From the NCBI RefSeq assembly GCF_011308835.1, contig NZ_JAAOHY010000001.1:434001-498000 (forward strand): a stretch of 64,000 bases of DNA, in the 5' to 3' direction. This DNA is from Paracoccus xiamenensis. GTDB lineage: Bacteria; Pseudomonadota; Alphaproteobacteria; Rhodobacterales; Rhodobacteraceae. The position numbers and the translations under genes were made by a program. The notes under the pieces were generated by a model. It saw only the letters and a list, made by a program, of their open reading frames with translations. It searched no databases and was not told the origin of the DNA. Positions 9,821 to 20,192 of this stretch are shown piece by piece. Each line of letters opens with the position of its first letter. Position 1 is the stretch's first letter.

Positions 9821-10144
9821 ATGCCCCAGATTCGCCAGGATTTCACCGGCCAGACCGTCATCACCACCTTCGATGTCACGCCGGGCACCGCCCATGACCA
9901 TCTGGATGCGTTGACCGATGCCTGGGACAAGGTCATCCGCCAGCAGCCGGGGTTTCTGGGCGGCGCGGTGCATCTGAACGACGCCCAGACCCGCATCGCG
10001 ACCTATTCGCAATGGCAGCAGCGCGGCGATTATCAGGCCATGCTGCGCCTGCCCGAAATGCGCGACCGCAATCGAGAGATCAACGCGCTCTGCCGCAGCT
10101 TCGAGCCGGTGATGTACGAGGTGCAATCCGTCTTCGATCCATGA
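9821..10144 (+). CDS. Antibiotic biosynthesis monooxygenase (ABM) domain protein
   Basis: A 107-aa single-domain protein with the ferredoxin-like ABM pattern: an early beta strand (TVITTFDVTPG), a helix, GFLGGAVHLNDAQTRIATYSQW and a final helix and strand. Family members act as small cofactor-free oxygenases, haem-degrading enzymes or signalling-molecule (AI-2) processing proteins; the substrate cannot be told here. ATG 9821 has GAGGA just upstream. It is divergent from the dipeptidase gene. Confidence 0.75.
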   Translation: MPQIRQDFTGQTVITTFDVTPGTAHDHLDALTDAWDKVIRQQPGFLGGAVHLNDAQTRIATYSQWQQRGDYQAMLRLPEMRDRNREINALCRSFEPVMYEVQSVFDP

Positions 10145-10224
10145 TGCAGGCGCAGAAAACCCCTCGCCATGCCAGAATCGCCTCGCTAAGGTCGGCCTGA
10201 GGCAGCAGGGGCAGGGGGCAGTCA

Positions 10225-10860
10225 ATGGCCGGACGTATCATCACCGTCGCGCAACAAAAGGGCGGATCGGGCAAGACCACGCTGGCGGCCAATCTGGCCG
10301 TGGCGATGCGGGCGCGCGGGTTAAGCGTGGCGCTGATCGACACCGACCCGCAAGGCAGCCTTGGCCGCTGGTATATCGAACGGCTGGGTCGCCGGGGCGA
10401 GGATGACGAGCTGGAATTTTCCACCTCCTCGGCCTGGGGCGCGTCCTATGAAAGCGAGAAGCTTGTCAAACGCTTTGACGTGGTCATCATCGACACTCCG
10501 CCCAAGATCGACAGCGATCTGCGCCCGGCGCTGCGGGTGGCCGATCTGGTGGTGGTGCCTGTTGCCTCCAGCCAGGTGGACCTGTGGGCGACCGAGGGCG
10601 TTCTGGATCTGGCCCGGCGCGAAAAGGCGCCGGTTCTGGTGGTGATGAACCGCGCCCGCCCGAACACCCGGCTGGGCGTCGAGGTTGCACAAGGCGCGGC
10701 CGATCTGGGCGCGACGCTGGCCGATACTCAGATTGGCAACCGCGTGGCCTATGCCGAAACGCTGGGGCAGGGCCTGTCTGTCTGCGAACGCAACGATGCC
10801 CGTCCCGCGCGTGACGAATTCGACAGTCTCACCGACGAGGTTATCCGCTGCTGGGGCTGA
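10225..10860 (+). CDS. ParA/MinD-family ATPase
   Basis: A 211-aa P-loop ATPase with a deviant Walker A (QQKGGSGKTT, residues 9-18), switch-type DTDPQGSLGRW and VVIIDTPPK. It belongs to the ParA/Soj branch that partitions DNA or positions protein complexes. There is no parB gene or recognisable parS cluster beside it, so it is an orphan ParA rather than the chromosome partition operon. It starts at ATG 10225 after a GGGGCAGGGGG stretch. Confidence 0.85.
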   Translation: MAGRIITVAQQKGGSGKTTLAANLAVAMRARGLSVALIDTDPQGSLGRWYIERLGRRGEDDELEFSTSSAWGASYESEKLVKRFDVVIIDTPPKIDSDLRPALRVADLVVVPVASSQVDLWATEGVLDLARREKAPVLVVMNRARPNTRLGVEVAQGAADLGATLADTQIGNRVAYAETLGQGLSVCERNDARPARDEFDSLTDEVIRCWG

Positions 10861-10971
10861 TGGCTGCGGGCAAGGAACTTTTCCGCGTCCCGCGCCTTTT
10901 CCTCATCACAGGCGGCCGGTCCCGTTCGGGGCGACCGTCATCGCATAACCCGATGAAGGAAGGATGAAATC

Positions 10972-11277
10972 ATGACCCTGATCCGAAAATCCGGCCTGAC
11001 GATGGCACTGCTGGCCCCGCTGGCGCTGATGGCCTGCGCCGACACAACCGAGATCGTGCTGCCTGATGCCGATGTCGTCACCGATCCCGGCGACACCTGC
11101 GGCGCCGCGGCCTATCAGCAATATGTGGGCCAGAAATCGCCCGCGATCTCTCTGCCGGCCGGGACGGTCGTCCGCGACTATCGCACCGGCGATCCGGTGA
11201 CCATGGATATGGCGCCCGCGCGGATCAACTTTGAATATGACCGCAGCGGCACCCTGGTGAAGGTCACCTGCGGCTAA
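10972..11277 (+). CDS. I78-family peptidase inhibitor-like lipoprotein
   Basis: A 101-aa exported protein with a lipobox (LALMAC, Cys at about residue 22) at the end of a short hydrophobic signal. The mature part has the I78 pattern: DTCGAAAYQQYVGQ, a central AGTVVRDY and the C-terminal ARINFEYDRSGTLVKVTCG, with two cysteines likely to form a disulfide. I78 proteins inhibit serine proteases or resemble such inhibitors. A paralogue lies at 11748-12014. AAGGAAGG precedes ATG 10972. Confidence 0.8.
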   Translation: MTLIRKSGLTMALLAPLALMACADTTEIVLPDADVVTDPGDTCGAAAYQQYVGQKSPAISLPAGTVVRDYRTGDPVTMDMAPARINFEYDRSGTLVKVTCG

Positions 11278-11284
11278 GCGGATT

Positions 11285-11309
11285 GGGGCGGCACCGTGCC
11301 GCCCCTTTT
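11285..11309 (+). terminator. Terminator between convergent small genes
   Basis: A perfect 9-bp stem, GGGGCGGCA (11285-11293) with TGCCGCCCC (11297-11305), has a 3-nt loop and is followed by TTTT. It ends transcription from the I78-like gene. Confidence 0.8.
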
Positions 11310-11626
11310 CAGTCAGACCCGGCCGCGAAGGGTGAGGTCAATTCGGCGGTCTTTGACTGTTTGTCATAGATGCAGATCATCCGGTCGGCGCTGCTATCGG
11401 CCAGGGTGACGGTCACCAGCGCCGCGCCGTAGGTCTGTGACCCGAAGGGATTAACCTCGATTTCGGTCGTGGCATCGGCGGGCGCGTCGATCAGCTTTGC
11501 ACATTCTACCTCGACTGCGCTGCGGAACTCGGCCCAGGCATCCTCGGATGAGGACTGCGCCGGCACAGCCGCAAGAAGGGCCAATGGCGCTGCAGAAAGG
11601 GCGGCGATGATGGGGTTGCGGAACAT
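11309..11626 (-). CDS. Small secreted protein of unknown function
   Basis: A 105-aa protein with an N-terminal signal peptide (MFRNPIIAALSAAPLALLAAVPAQ) and a short mature domain with two cysteines (VECAKL and MICIYD). I do not recognise the family. The start at 11626 is preceded by AGGAGG at good spacing, better than the upstream ATG at 11644. It converges on the first I78-like gene and is divergent from the second. Possibly periplasmic. Confidence 0.7.
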   Translation of the reverse strand: MFRNPIIAALSAAPLALLAAVPAQSSSEDAWAEFRSAVEVECAKLIDAPADATTEIEVNPFGSQTYGAALVTVTLADSSADRMICIYDKQSKTAELTSPFAAGSD

Positions 11627-11747
11627 GGGATCCTCCTGCGTCATGCCGCGACCAACGCGTGTGCGGCCTTCACGGATGCGTCACGTTTTCGCAAGCCCGA
11701 TTGACGCGCGGCGCAAGGCCCTGTCTGCTGAGGGAAAAGGATCCAAC

Positions 11748-12014
11748 ATGCGCCTGCTTCTGCCCTTCCTGCCGCTGGCCCTGCTGGCCGCCTGCGCGCC
11801 GACCGCACCCACTGCCACGCCCGGACTGCCCAATCGCTGCGGCCCGGAATATGACATCCTGGTCGGTCGCAATATCGGCGAGTTCACCCTGCCGCCCGGT
11901 CTTGCCCATCGTGTCGCCCAGCCGGGCGCCACCCTGACCGAGGATCACAATCCGGCCCGCCTGAATATCTTTGTCGACGACAAGGGGTGGGTGCAGAAGG
12001 TCGAGTGCTGGTAG
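11748..12014 (+). CDS. I78-family peptidase inhibitor-like lipoprotein, second copy
   Basis: An 88-aa paralogue of the protein at 10972-11277. It has a lipobox (ALLAAC), then NRCGPEYDILVGR, a central PPGLAHRV and the terminal ARLNIFVDDKGWVQKVECW, keeping both cysteines and the I78 C-terminal strand. ATG 11748 follows AGGGAAAAGG. The two copies flank an unrelated small secreted protein gene on the opposite strand. Likely periplasmic and membrane-anchored. Confidence 0.75.
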   Translation: MRLLLPFLPLALLAACAPTAPTATPGLPNRCGPEYDILVGRNIGEFTLPPGLAHRVAQPGATLTEDHNPARLNIFVDDKGWVQKVECW

Positions 12015-12039
12015 TCCCTTCCCCTGCGCCCCAGTCTTC

Positions 12040-14226
<2,187 letters not shown>

Positions 14227-14405
14227 GGTTTCACCTTTGTTCCGCACCCCAATCTGGACATTCGCGGCGCATATGCAAGGGGCGTGCCTGCGGGCGCTGT
14301 TATTGTTCCGGCAGGCAGTGGCGCGCTGCGGCACCACGGCACTTGATCCTGACGGGCGCATGGCTGATAAGGTTTGCAAAGATCCATCTTTGGGAACGAT
14401 CCGCC

Positions 14406-14717
14406 ATGCGCGTCCGCATCTACCAGCCCGCCCGCAATGCCATGCAATCCGGAACCGCACGCTCGCGGCTATGGGTGCTGGAATTTCCGCAGGCGGACCG
14501 GCGCGACATCGACCCGCTGATGGGCTGGACCAGTTCCGATGACACCCAGTCGCAGGTCCGCCTGCGCTTCGCCACCCGCGCCGAGGCCGAAGATTACGCC
14601 AAGGAAAACGGGCTGGATTACGTGGTGGTCGACCCGCAAAAACGGGCCGCAAATGTGCGCCCGCGCGGTTATGGCGAGAACTTCGCCACCGACCGCCACG
14701 CGCCCTGGACGCATTGA
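14406..14717 (+). CDS. NADH dehydrogenase accessory subunit (NDUFS4-like)
   Basis: A 103-aa protein of the 'ETC complex I subunit conserved region' family, the bacterial homologue of mitochondrial NDUFS4. Alphaproteobacterial complex I, including that of Paracoccus, carries this accessory subunit. Signatures are [16 protein letters not shown] near residue 25, [18 protein letters not shown] and [10 protein letters not shown]. It is encoded away from the nuo operon, as is usual. ATG 14406 is divergent from uvrB across 179 bp. Confidence 0.9.
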   Translation: MRVRIYQPARNAMQSGTARSRLWVLEFPQADRRDIDPLMGWTSSDDTQSQVRLRFATRAEAEDYAKENGLDYVVVDPQKRAANVRPRGYGENFATDRHAPWTH

Positions 14718-14732
14718 CGGGCCGGCACGGCG

Positions 14733-15197
14733 ATGGATGCGCTGACGCTGGGGCCGGAAAGCCCGCTGCACCCCGATCTCGATCTGTTGTTCGCGCGGCA
14801 TCGCGCCTTTTGCCAGGCCGACACGCCGCCCGAATCCATGCACATGATGGATCGGGCAGCGCTGGATGTGCCGGGAATCAAGTTCCTCGCCCTGCGTGAC
14901 GGCGCACGCGCCATTGCCATGGGGGCGATCAAGGACTTGGGCGATGGCACTGCCGAGTTGAAATCAATGCATGTTCTGGATGAGAGCCGCGGCTCTGGCG
15001 CGGCGCTGCGCATGCTTGAGGCGCTGATTGCGGCGGCACGCTCTGCCGGGCACCGGGCGATTTTGCTGGAAACCGGGGCTCAGCCCAGCTTTACCCCGGC
15101 GCGGAACTTCTACGCGCGTGCAGGTTTCATCGAATGCGCACCCTTCGCGGGCTATGTGCCTGACCCAAACAGCACCTTCATGCGGCTCGACCTGTGA
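14733..15197 (+). CDS. GNAT-family N-acetyltransferase
   Basis: A 154-aa acetyltransferase with the GNAT acetyl-CoA pattern: strand 4 ([19 protein letters not shown], with R-G-S-G-A in place of the classical Q/RxxGxG/A loop), then a helix, ILLETG and the C-terminal [13 protein letters not shown]. The substrate is unknown; some relatives acetylate small molecules or protein N termini. It is 15 nt downstream of the complex I subunit gene and likely co-transcribed. Confidence 0.85.
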   Translation: MDALTLGPESPLHPDLDLLFARHRAFCQADTPPESMHMMDRAALDVPGIKFLALRDGARAIAMGAIKDLGDGTAELKSMHVLDESRGSGAALRMLEALIAAARSAGHRAILLETGAQPSFTPARNFYARAGFIECAPFAGYVPDPNSTFMRLDL

Positions 15198-15429
15198 CCC
15201 AGGTTGTGCGGGTCAGCTGAACCGCGCGATTTGGCGTTAACCCGTGCGGCAAATGCCGGGCTTGCGCAGCACTCACTGCCGATCTTGCAGGGATTCTGGA
15301 AAAACCGGTAGGCGCGGTTGCCTGCATATTTCCGGTTCTCTCTACGCATCTTATTCGGATGGCGGTGTCGCCTTAGAGTTGCCTTTTACGTTGCGTGGGC
15401 CGCGCTTTTCGGCCATCAACGCGCCGTGC

Positions 15430-15506
15430 GGCCCCGTAGCTCAACTGGATAGAGCACGGACCTTCTAAGTCTGGGGTTGAGGGTTCAAGTCCTTCCGGGG
15501 TCGCCA
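15430..15506 (+). tRNA. tRNA-Arg (anticodon TCT)
   Basis: A complete cloverleaf with encoded CCA. The acceptor stem is GGCCCCG with CGGGGTC (one G-T pair), the D stem GCTC/GAGC, the anticodon stem CGGAC/GTCTG around loop CTTCTAA (anticodon TCT, reading AGA/AGG) and the T stem GAGGG/CCTTC around TTCAAGT. AGA and AGG are rare codons in this GC-rich genome, so this is a minor tRNA. Confidence 0.96.
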
Positions 15507-15540
15507 GAATCAAAAGTAACGCAATAAATACAAATCATTG

Positions 15541-15563
15541 CAGGGCGGGTTGCCGCCTGTTTT
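15541..15563 (+). terminator. Terminator after tRNA-Arg
   Basis: CAGG-G-CGG pairs with CCG-CCTG around GTTG (one bulged G), followed by TTTT. It lies 35 bp past the tRNA 3' end. Confidence 0.6.
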
Positions 15564-15620
15564 CGCGCTGTGCGGTTCATGCTGTCGATGTCGGCAAGGG
15601 CCGTGCCAGATGAATTGCCG

Positions 15621-16403
15621 CTATTCTTCCTGCGCCCGCCAAACCGGCTGCCGCTTCTCGGCAAATGCGCGTGCGCCCTCGGCGGCGTCGTCGCTGGCGA
15701 TCAGATCGCGTAGCTGGCGGTCGTTCTGCTGCCACAGCCGGTCCATGTCGGCCTCATCAGAGGCACGAACCAGATCCAGGCTTGCCGCGATCGAAAGCGG
15801 CGCGTTCGCAGCGATGCGTTCAGCCATCTGCAGGCATTCGGTCATCGGCGGCGCGTCGGTTACCCGGTTGATCAGCCCCCAACGCAGCGCCTGTTCGGCA
15901 TCGAAACGATCACCCAGCAACAGGATTTCGTTGGCGATGACGGGCGGCAGTCGTCGACCGACGCGGATCGCGCCGCCGCCGCCGGCGACCAGCCCCAGCC
16001 GCGATTCCGGCAGGCCGAACACTGCCTCGCGCGCGGCCACGACCAGATCGCAGGCCAGCACCAGTTCAAAGCCGCCAGCAAGGGCCGGTCCCTGCACGCA
16101 GGCAATCACAGGCTTCGATCTTGGCTGGCTGACGAAGCCGCCGAAACGGCCGTCGCCGAAAAGGATCTGTTCCGCTTCGCCGGTCAGAAACGCCTTCAGG
16201 TCCATGCCGGCGCTGAACACCGGCCCGTTCGCGGCCAGAATTGTGACGCGCAGATTGCGGTCGCTTTCGACGCGCGAAATCGCCGCATGAAGGGCTGCGG
16301 TCATCTCGGTATTCATGGCGTTGCGCTGTTGGGGCCGGTTCAGCGTGATGATGGCAACGGCACCACGCGTTTCGAACAGCACGTCTTCGGCGTTTGCGGT
16401 CAT
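15621..16403 (-). CDS. Enoyl-CoA hydratase/isomerase family protein
   Basis: A 260-aa crotonase-fold protein. It has the oxyanion-hole segments FSAGMDLKAFLTG and the GPALAGGFELVLACDLVVAA region, where one or both catalytic acidic residues of hydratases usually lie, and FGLPESRLGLVAGGGG. Such enzymes hydrate or isomerise enoyl-CoA thioesters; the exact substrate cannot be told. The start at 16403 directly abuts the stop of the acyl-CoA synthetase gene, and AGGAGG precedes it inside that gene, so the two are coupled. Confidence 0.9.
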   Translation of the reverse strand: MTANAEDVLFETRGAVAIITLNRPQQRNAMNTEMTAALHAAISRVESDRNLRVTILAANGPVFSAGMDLKAFLTGEAEQILFGDGRFGGFVSQPRSKPVIACVQGPALAGGFELVLACDLVVAAREAVFGLPESRLGLVAGGGGAIRVGRRLPPVIANEILLLGDRFDAEQALRWGLINRVTDAPPMTECLQMAERIAANAPLSIAASLDLVRASDEADMDRLWQQNDRQLRDLIASDDAAEGARAFAEKRQPVWRAQEE

Positions 16404-18086
16404 CTATTCCTCCTGTGCCGTCTGGCTTTCCGCCGCAGCTTCTTCTTCTGCCATGCGGCGAAGCGTGGCGCGGATGATCTTGCCGGTGGTCGTCATCGGC
16501 ATCTCGGTGATGAAGCGGACGACGCGGGGGTATTCATAGGCGGCAAGGTGCGATTTCACATGCTGGGCAATCTGCTGCGCAAGCTGGTCGCTGCCGTCAT
16601 AGCCTTCGTTCAGGACCAGATAGGCGGCCACCACCGATCCGCGCAGCGGGTCCGGCTTGCCAACCACGCCCGCCATCTGAACGGCGGGATGAGAGATCAG
16701 GCTGTTTTCGATCTCTGCCGGGCCGATCCGATAGCCGGCAGAGCCGATGACATCGTCATCGCGCCCGACAAAGCGCAGCCGGCCATCGGGGTCGGCAGTG
16801 CCGCGATCCCCGGTCAGAAGCCAGCGTTCGGCGCCGGATTGCGCGAACTTTTCTTCCGTTGCCTGCGGATTGTTCCAATAGCCCAGAAACATAACAGGAT
16901 CGGGCGCGCGTACCGCGATATCGCCTTCTTCACCGGGTTCCAGAGTGCGTCCGTTTGCGGCATCGATCACGGCCACCTCGTGGCCCGGAACCGGGCGGCC
17001 CATCCATCCGGGGACGGGTGCCTCCAGCGCGGCGCAGCTGGAGACGATCATGTTGCATTCGGTCTGGCCGTAGAATTCGTTGATGGTGGTCCCGAAGACC
17101 TCGCGGCCCCAATTCAGCAGCTCTGCGCCCAGGGTCTCGCCACCGCTGGCGACGGATCGCATCTGTAGGCCATAGCTGGCGGCGTCAGGGTGCTGGCGCA
17201 TGATCTTCAGCGCGGTGGGCGGCAGGAAGGCATTGCGGATCCGGTAATCACGGATCAGCTCGAACGCGGTTTCGGCGGAAAACTTGGCAAAGCGGCGCGC
17301 GACGACCGGAATGCCGTGATGCAGCGCCGGCATCAGCACATCCAGCAGCCCGCCAATCCACGCCCAGTCGGCCGGCGTCCACATGCGGTCGCCGGGCTGG
17401 GGCAGGAAATCATGGCTGATCTCGACCCCCGGCAGGTGGCCCAGCAGCACGCGATGGGCATGCAGCGCGCCCTTCGGGTTGCCGGTCGTGCCCGAGGTAT
17501 AGATCAGGATGGCCGGATCGTCGGCGCGGGTGGCAACCGGCGTAAAACTGTCCGGCTGCGCGTCGCAGGCATCGTGAAAGCTGCTGGCACCTTCGGCCGG
17601 GCCGTCGACCGACAAGACGACCTGCAGATTGGGCAGGCGGTCGCGCAGCTGGGCCAGCTTTTGCGCGCCTTCCGAATTTGTGATGACTGCCCGCGCACCG
17701 GAATCGCGCAACCGGTGCAGCAGGGCCTCTTCCCCGAACAGGGTAAACAGCGGGATCGAGATGCAGCCCATGCGCGTGACGGCGACATGGCAGACGGCGG
17801 TTTCAAAGCTTTGCGGCAGCAGCACGCCGACCCGGTCGCCCATGCCGTCGCGGCGCGCGATGCCAAGCGCGCCAAGCGCATTCGCCAGCTGATTCGACCG
17901 CGCGCGCAGATCGCCGAAACTGTATTTGCGCGCCGTGCCATCCGCGCCCACGTCGATGATGGCCAGCATGTCAGGGTCGCGGTCGGCCCATTTGTCGCAG
18001 GTGTCGATGCCGATATTGTAGAATTCGGGAATGTCCCAGCGAAAGCTGTCACGCAGTTCGCTGAATGTCGCCTTTTGCGGCAGCAT
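16404..18086 (-). CDS. AMP-dependent acyl-CoA synthetase
   Basis: A 560-aa ANL-superfamily ligase that activates a carboxylic acid as acyl-AMP and then acyl-CoA. Core motifs are ILIYTSGTTGNPKGALHAHR near residue 195, FYGQTECNMI near 337, LLTGDRGTADPDGRLRFVGRDDDVI and the C-terminal catalytic lysine context TTTGKIIRATLRRM. The family (acetyl/medium-chain-like) is clear; the substrate is not. It is co-transcribed with the enoyl-CoA hydratase gene and divergent from a TRAP transporter that might import its substrate. Confidence 0.92.
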   Translation of the reverse strand: MLPQKATFSELRDSFRWDIPEFYNIGIDTCDKWADRDPDMLAIIDVGADGTARKYSFGDLRARSNQLANALGALGIARRDGMGDRVGVLLPQSFETAVCHVAVTRMGCISIPLFTLFGEEALLHRLRDSGARAVITNSEGAQKLAQLRDRLPNLQVVLSVDGPAEGASSFHDACDAQPDSFTPVATRADDPAILIYTSGTTGNPKGALHAHRVLLGHLPGVEISHDFLPQPGDRMWTPADWAWIGGLLDVLMPALHHGIPVVARRFAKFSAETAFELIRDYRIRNAFLPPTALKIMRQHPDAASYGLQMRSVASGGETLGAELLNWGREVFGTTINEFYGQTECNMIVSSCAALEAPVPGWMGRPVPGHEVAVIDAANGRTLEPGEEGDIAVRAPDPVMFLGYWNNPQATEEKFAQSGAERWLLTGDRGTADPDGRLRFVGRDDDVIGSAGYRIGPAEIENSLISHPAVQMAGVVGKPDPLRGSVVAAYLVLNEGYDGSDQLAQQIAQHVKSHLAAYEYPRVVRFITEMPMTTTGKIIRATLRRMAEEEAAAESQTAQEE

Positions 18087-18263
18087 GTTGGCCCCCCTTG
18101 TTCTTGCCTGCGACCAAGACAGTCGGCCAGCTTCGGGGCAGGCGTCAAGGCCGTCATTCTGCGGCCTTCCCTTACGTCAGCGTCGGAGGCACCTCCCGAA
18201 ATCGTTGACAACAAAGGAGTCAGCCGAAACACTCTGCCCCAATAAGGGAGAGAGCAGACAAAA
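18087..18263 (+). promoter_or_regulatory. Divergent promoter region: acyl-CoA synthetase and TRAP operon
   Basis: The 177-bp region contains a consensus -35 hexamer TTGACA at 18205-18210, embedded in the palindrome GTTG-A-CAAC (18204-18212), which could be a regulator site. The expected -10 position (about 18227-18233) is poor, as expected for an activated promoter. GGGAG about 12 nt before ATG 18264 is the ribosome binding site. Confidence 0.4.
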
Positions 18264-18779
18264 ATGATAACCGTGATCGACTGGATCAACGAGGCGGTGG
18301 GGCGTGTCGTCTCGCTGCTGGCGGGCGTGTTCGCCGCAATCATCATCTACGACGTGTTCATGCGATACGTGATGCGAGAGCCGACGGCTTGGGCATTCGA
18401 CCTGACCAAGATGATTTTCGGCTTCTATTTCATCATGCTGGGCGGATATGCGCTGCGCCACCAGTCGCATGTCCGGGTCGATCTGCTGACCGCGACCATG
18501 CGGCCCGCGCTGCGCCGCTGGGTGGAAATTGCGGGCTATGTGATCTTCTTCTTCCCCTTCGCGATCATCTTTGCGCTGTATAGCTGGCAATTCGGGCTGC
18601 GCTCGCTGGCGCAGGGGGAAAAGACCTATGGCGCGGTGCAACTGCCGGTCTATCCGATCAAGCTGGCGATGGGGGTCGCCGCTGTGCTGCTGCTGATACA
18701 GGGCCTGTCAGAGCTGCTGAAACTGCTGCTGCACCGCACCGATGATCTGACCCCGATGGAGCCGAACGATGTTCGCTGA
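18264..18779 (+). CDS. TRAP transporter small permease (DctQ type)
   Basis: A 171-aa inner-membrane protein with four predicted helices (about residues 12-32, 48-68, 91-113, 132-152) typical of the DctQ small subunit; the motif FDLTKMIFGFYFIMLGGYAL follows the first helix. It pairs with the large permease encoded next, which it overlaps by 11 bp. Confidence 0.9.
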   Translation: MITVIDWINEAVGRVVSLLAGVFAAIIIYDVFMRYVMREPTAWAFDLTKMIFGFYFIMLGGYALRHQSHVRVDLLTATMRPALRRWVEIAGYVIFFFPFAIIFALYSWQFGLRSLAQGEKTYGAVQLPVYPIKLAMGVAAVLLLIQGLSELLKLLLHRTDDLTPMEPNDVR

Positions 18780-20166
18780 TTTCATCGACGGCGCCATCGC
18801 CTTCCTGCCCAATCTGCTGGGTTGGATGGCGATTCCGGGAATCGACGGCGGAAGCATTGCGCTGATCATGGCGGGCCTGCTGGTGCTGGGTCTGTTCATG
18901 GGGCATCCGCTGGCCTTCGTGCTGGGCGGCACTGCGGTGCTGGGCGCATTCATCGCTGGCAAGCCCATGGTGTTGGGCATCACCATCAACCGCATCTTTG
19001 GCGATGTGCTGGACAACTTCACCCTGATCGCCATCCCGCTTTTCGTCCTGATGGCGCGGTTTCTGTCCGATAGCGGCGTCACCGACAAGATGTTCGAGGC
19101 GCTGCGTCACCTTATGGCCAATGTGCGCGGTGGGCTGGGGCTGGCGGTCGTGTTTATCTCGATCCTGCTGGCGGCGACCACGGGGATCATCGGCGCTTCC
19201 ATCACCGTGATGGGCGTCATGGCGCTGAAGCCGATGCTGCAATACGGCTATGACAAGCGGCTGACGACGGGGCTGATCGGGGCCTCGGGTTGCCTTGGCA
19301 TTCTTATCCCGCCGTCCATCATGCTGATCCTGATGGCGTCCTATGCGCCCGGCCTGTCGGTGGGCGAGCTGTTCGCAGGTGCAATGCTGCCCGGCGTGTT
19401 GCTGGGGCTGATGTATGCGATCTATGTCTATCTGCTGGCGGTGATCCGGCCCGATCTGGCGCCGCGCGTGGCAGAACACGAACAGATCTCGCGCGGCGAG
19501 ATGTGGAAGATGCTGATCGTCGAGGCGGTGCCGCCGCTGATCCTGATCCTTGGTATCCTCGGCTCGATGCTGATGGGGATTGCAACGGCGACCGAGGCCT
19601 CGGCCATCGGGGCCTTGCTGGCCCTGCTGATCGTAATCTTCCGGGGCCGGTTCACATGGGCGAATTTCTACAGCGCGTTTCTGGAAACCGGCCGCACCTC
19701 GGCGATGATCCTGTTCATCGTGGTCGGTGCGACGGCCTTCACCGGCGTCTTCAACATCACTGGCGGTCTGACGGCGACGCAGGACCTGATCCGGGGGCTG
19801 GCCGAAAACCCCAGCACGCTGCTGGTGGTGATGCTGGTGACAGTGTTCATTCTGGGCATGTTCCTTGACTGGACGGGCATCGTGCTGCTGTGCTTCCCGA
19901 TCTTCCTGCCCATCGTGAACGAAATGGGCGTCAGCCCGCTGTGGTTCGTGGTCCTGATGGCGGTGGTTCTGCAGACCAGCTTCCTGTCGCCGCCATTCGG
20001 CTATGCGCTGTTCTATATGCGCGCGATCTCTCCGCCCGATATCAGCACCGGCGACATCATTCGCGGCGTGGTGCCGTTCATCATGATGGTGCTGATCATG
20101 TGCGGGTTGATCGTGCTGTTCCCGCAACTGGTCACCTGGTTGCCCGATACCCTTTACCGAAGCTGA
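18769..20166 (+). CDS. TRAP transporter large permease (DctM type)
   Basis: A 465-aa membrane protein with about a dozen hydrophobic segments. DctM-family landmarks include GHPLAFVLGGTAVLGAF near the N terminus, IPLFVLMARFLSDSG, GASGCLGILIPPSIMLI and FLDWTGIVLLCFPIFLPI. It forms the sodium-driven channel for a carboxylate or related solute in the inner membrane. The long form with an extended loop resembles the TakP/2-oxoacid and lactate TRAP group. It overlaps dctQ and is followed 26 nt later by the binding-protein gene. Confidence 0.92.
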   Translation: MFADFIDGAIAFLPNLLGWMAIPGIDGGSIALIMAGLLVLGLFMGHPLAFVLGGTAVLGAFIAGKPMVLGITINRIFGDVLDNFTLIAIPLFVLMARFLSDSGVTDKMFEALRHLMANVRGGLGLAVVFISILLAATTGIIGASITVMGVMALKPMLQYGYDKRLTTGLIGASGCLGILIPPSIMLILMASYAPGLSVGELFAGAMLPGVLLGLMYAIYVYLLAVIRPDLAPRVAEHEQISRGEMWKMLIVEAVPPLILILGILGSMLMGIATATEASAIGALLALLIVIFRGRFTWANFYSAFLETGRTSAMILFIVVGATAFTGVFNITGGLTATQDLIRGLAENPSTLLVVMLVTVFILGMFLDWTGIVLLCFPIFLPIVNEMGVSPLWFVVLMAVVLQTSFLSPPFGYALFYMRAISPPDISTGDIIRGVVPFIMMVLIMCGLIVLFPQLVTWLPDTLYRS

Positions 20167-20192
20167 AGAAGAAACTGACAAGGAGGAAGTCA

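Noticed and set aside
10225-10860. Chromosome or plasmid partition locus
   Set aside because: The ParA-type ATPase has no parB neighbour or repeated parS-like sites, so a replication or partition locus is not supported.
14227-14405. SOS (LexA) box before uvrB
   Set aside because: No GTTC-N7-GTTC pair or similar alphaproteobacterial site was found in the divergent region.
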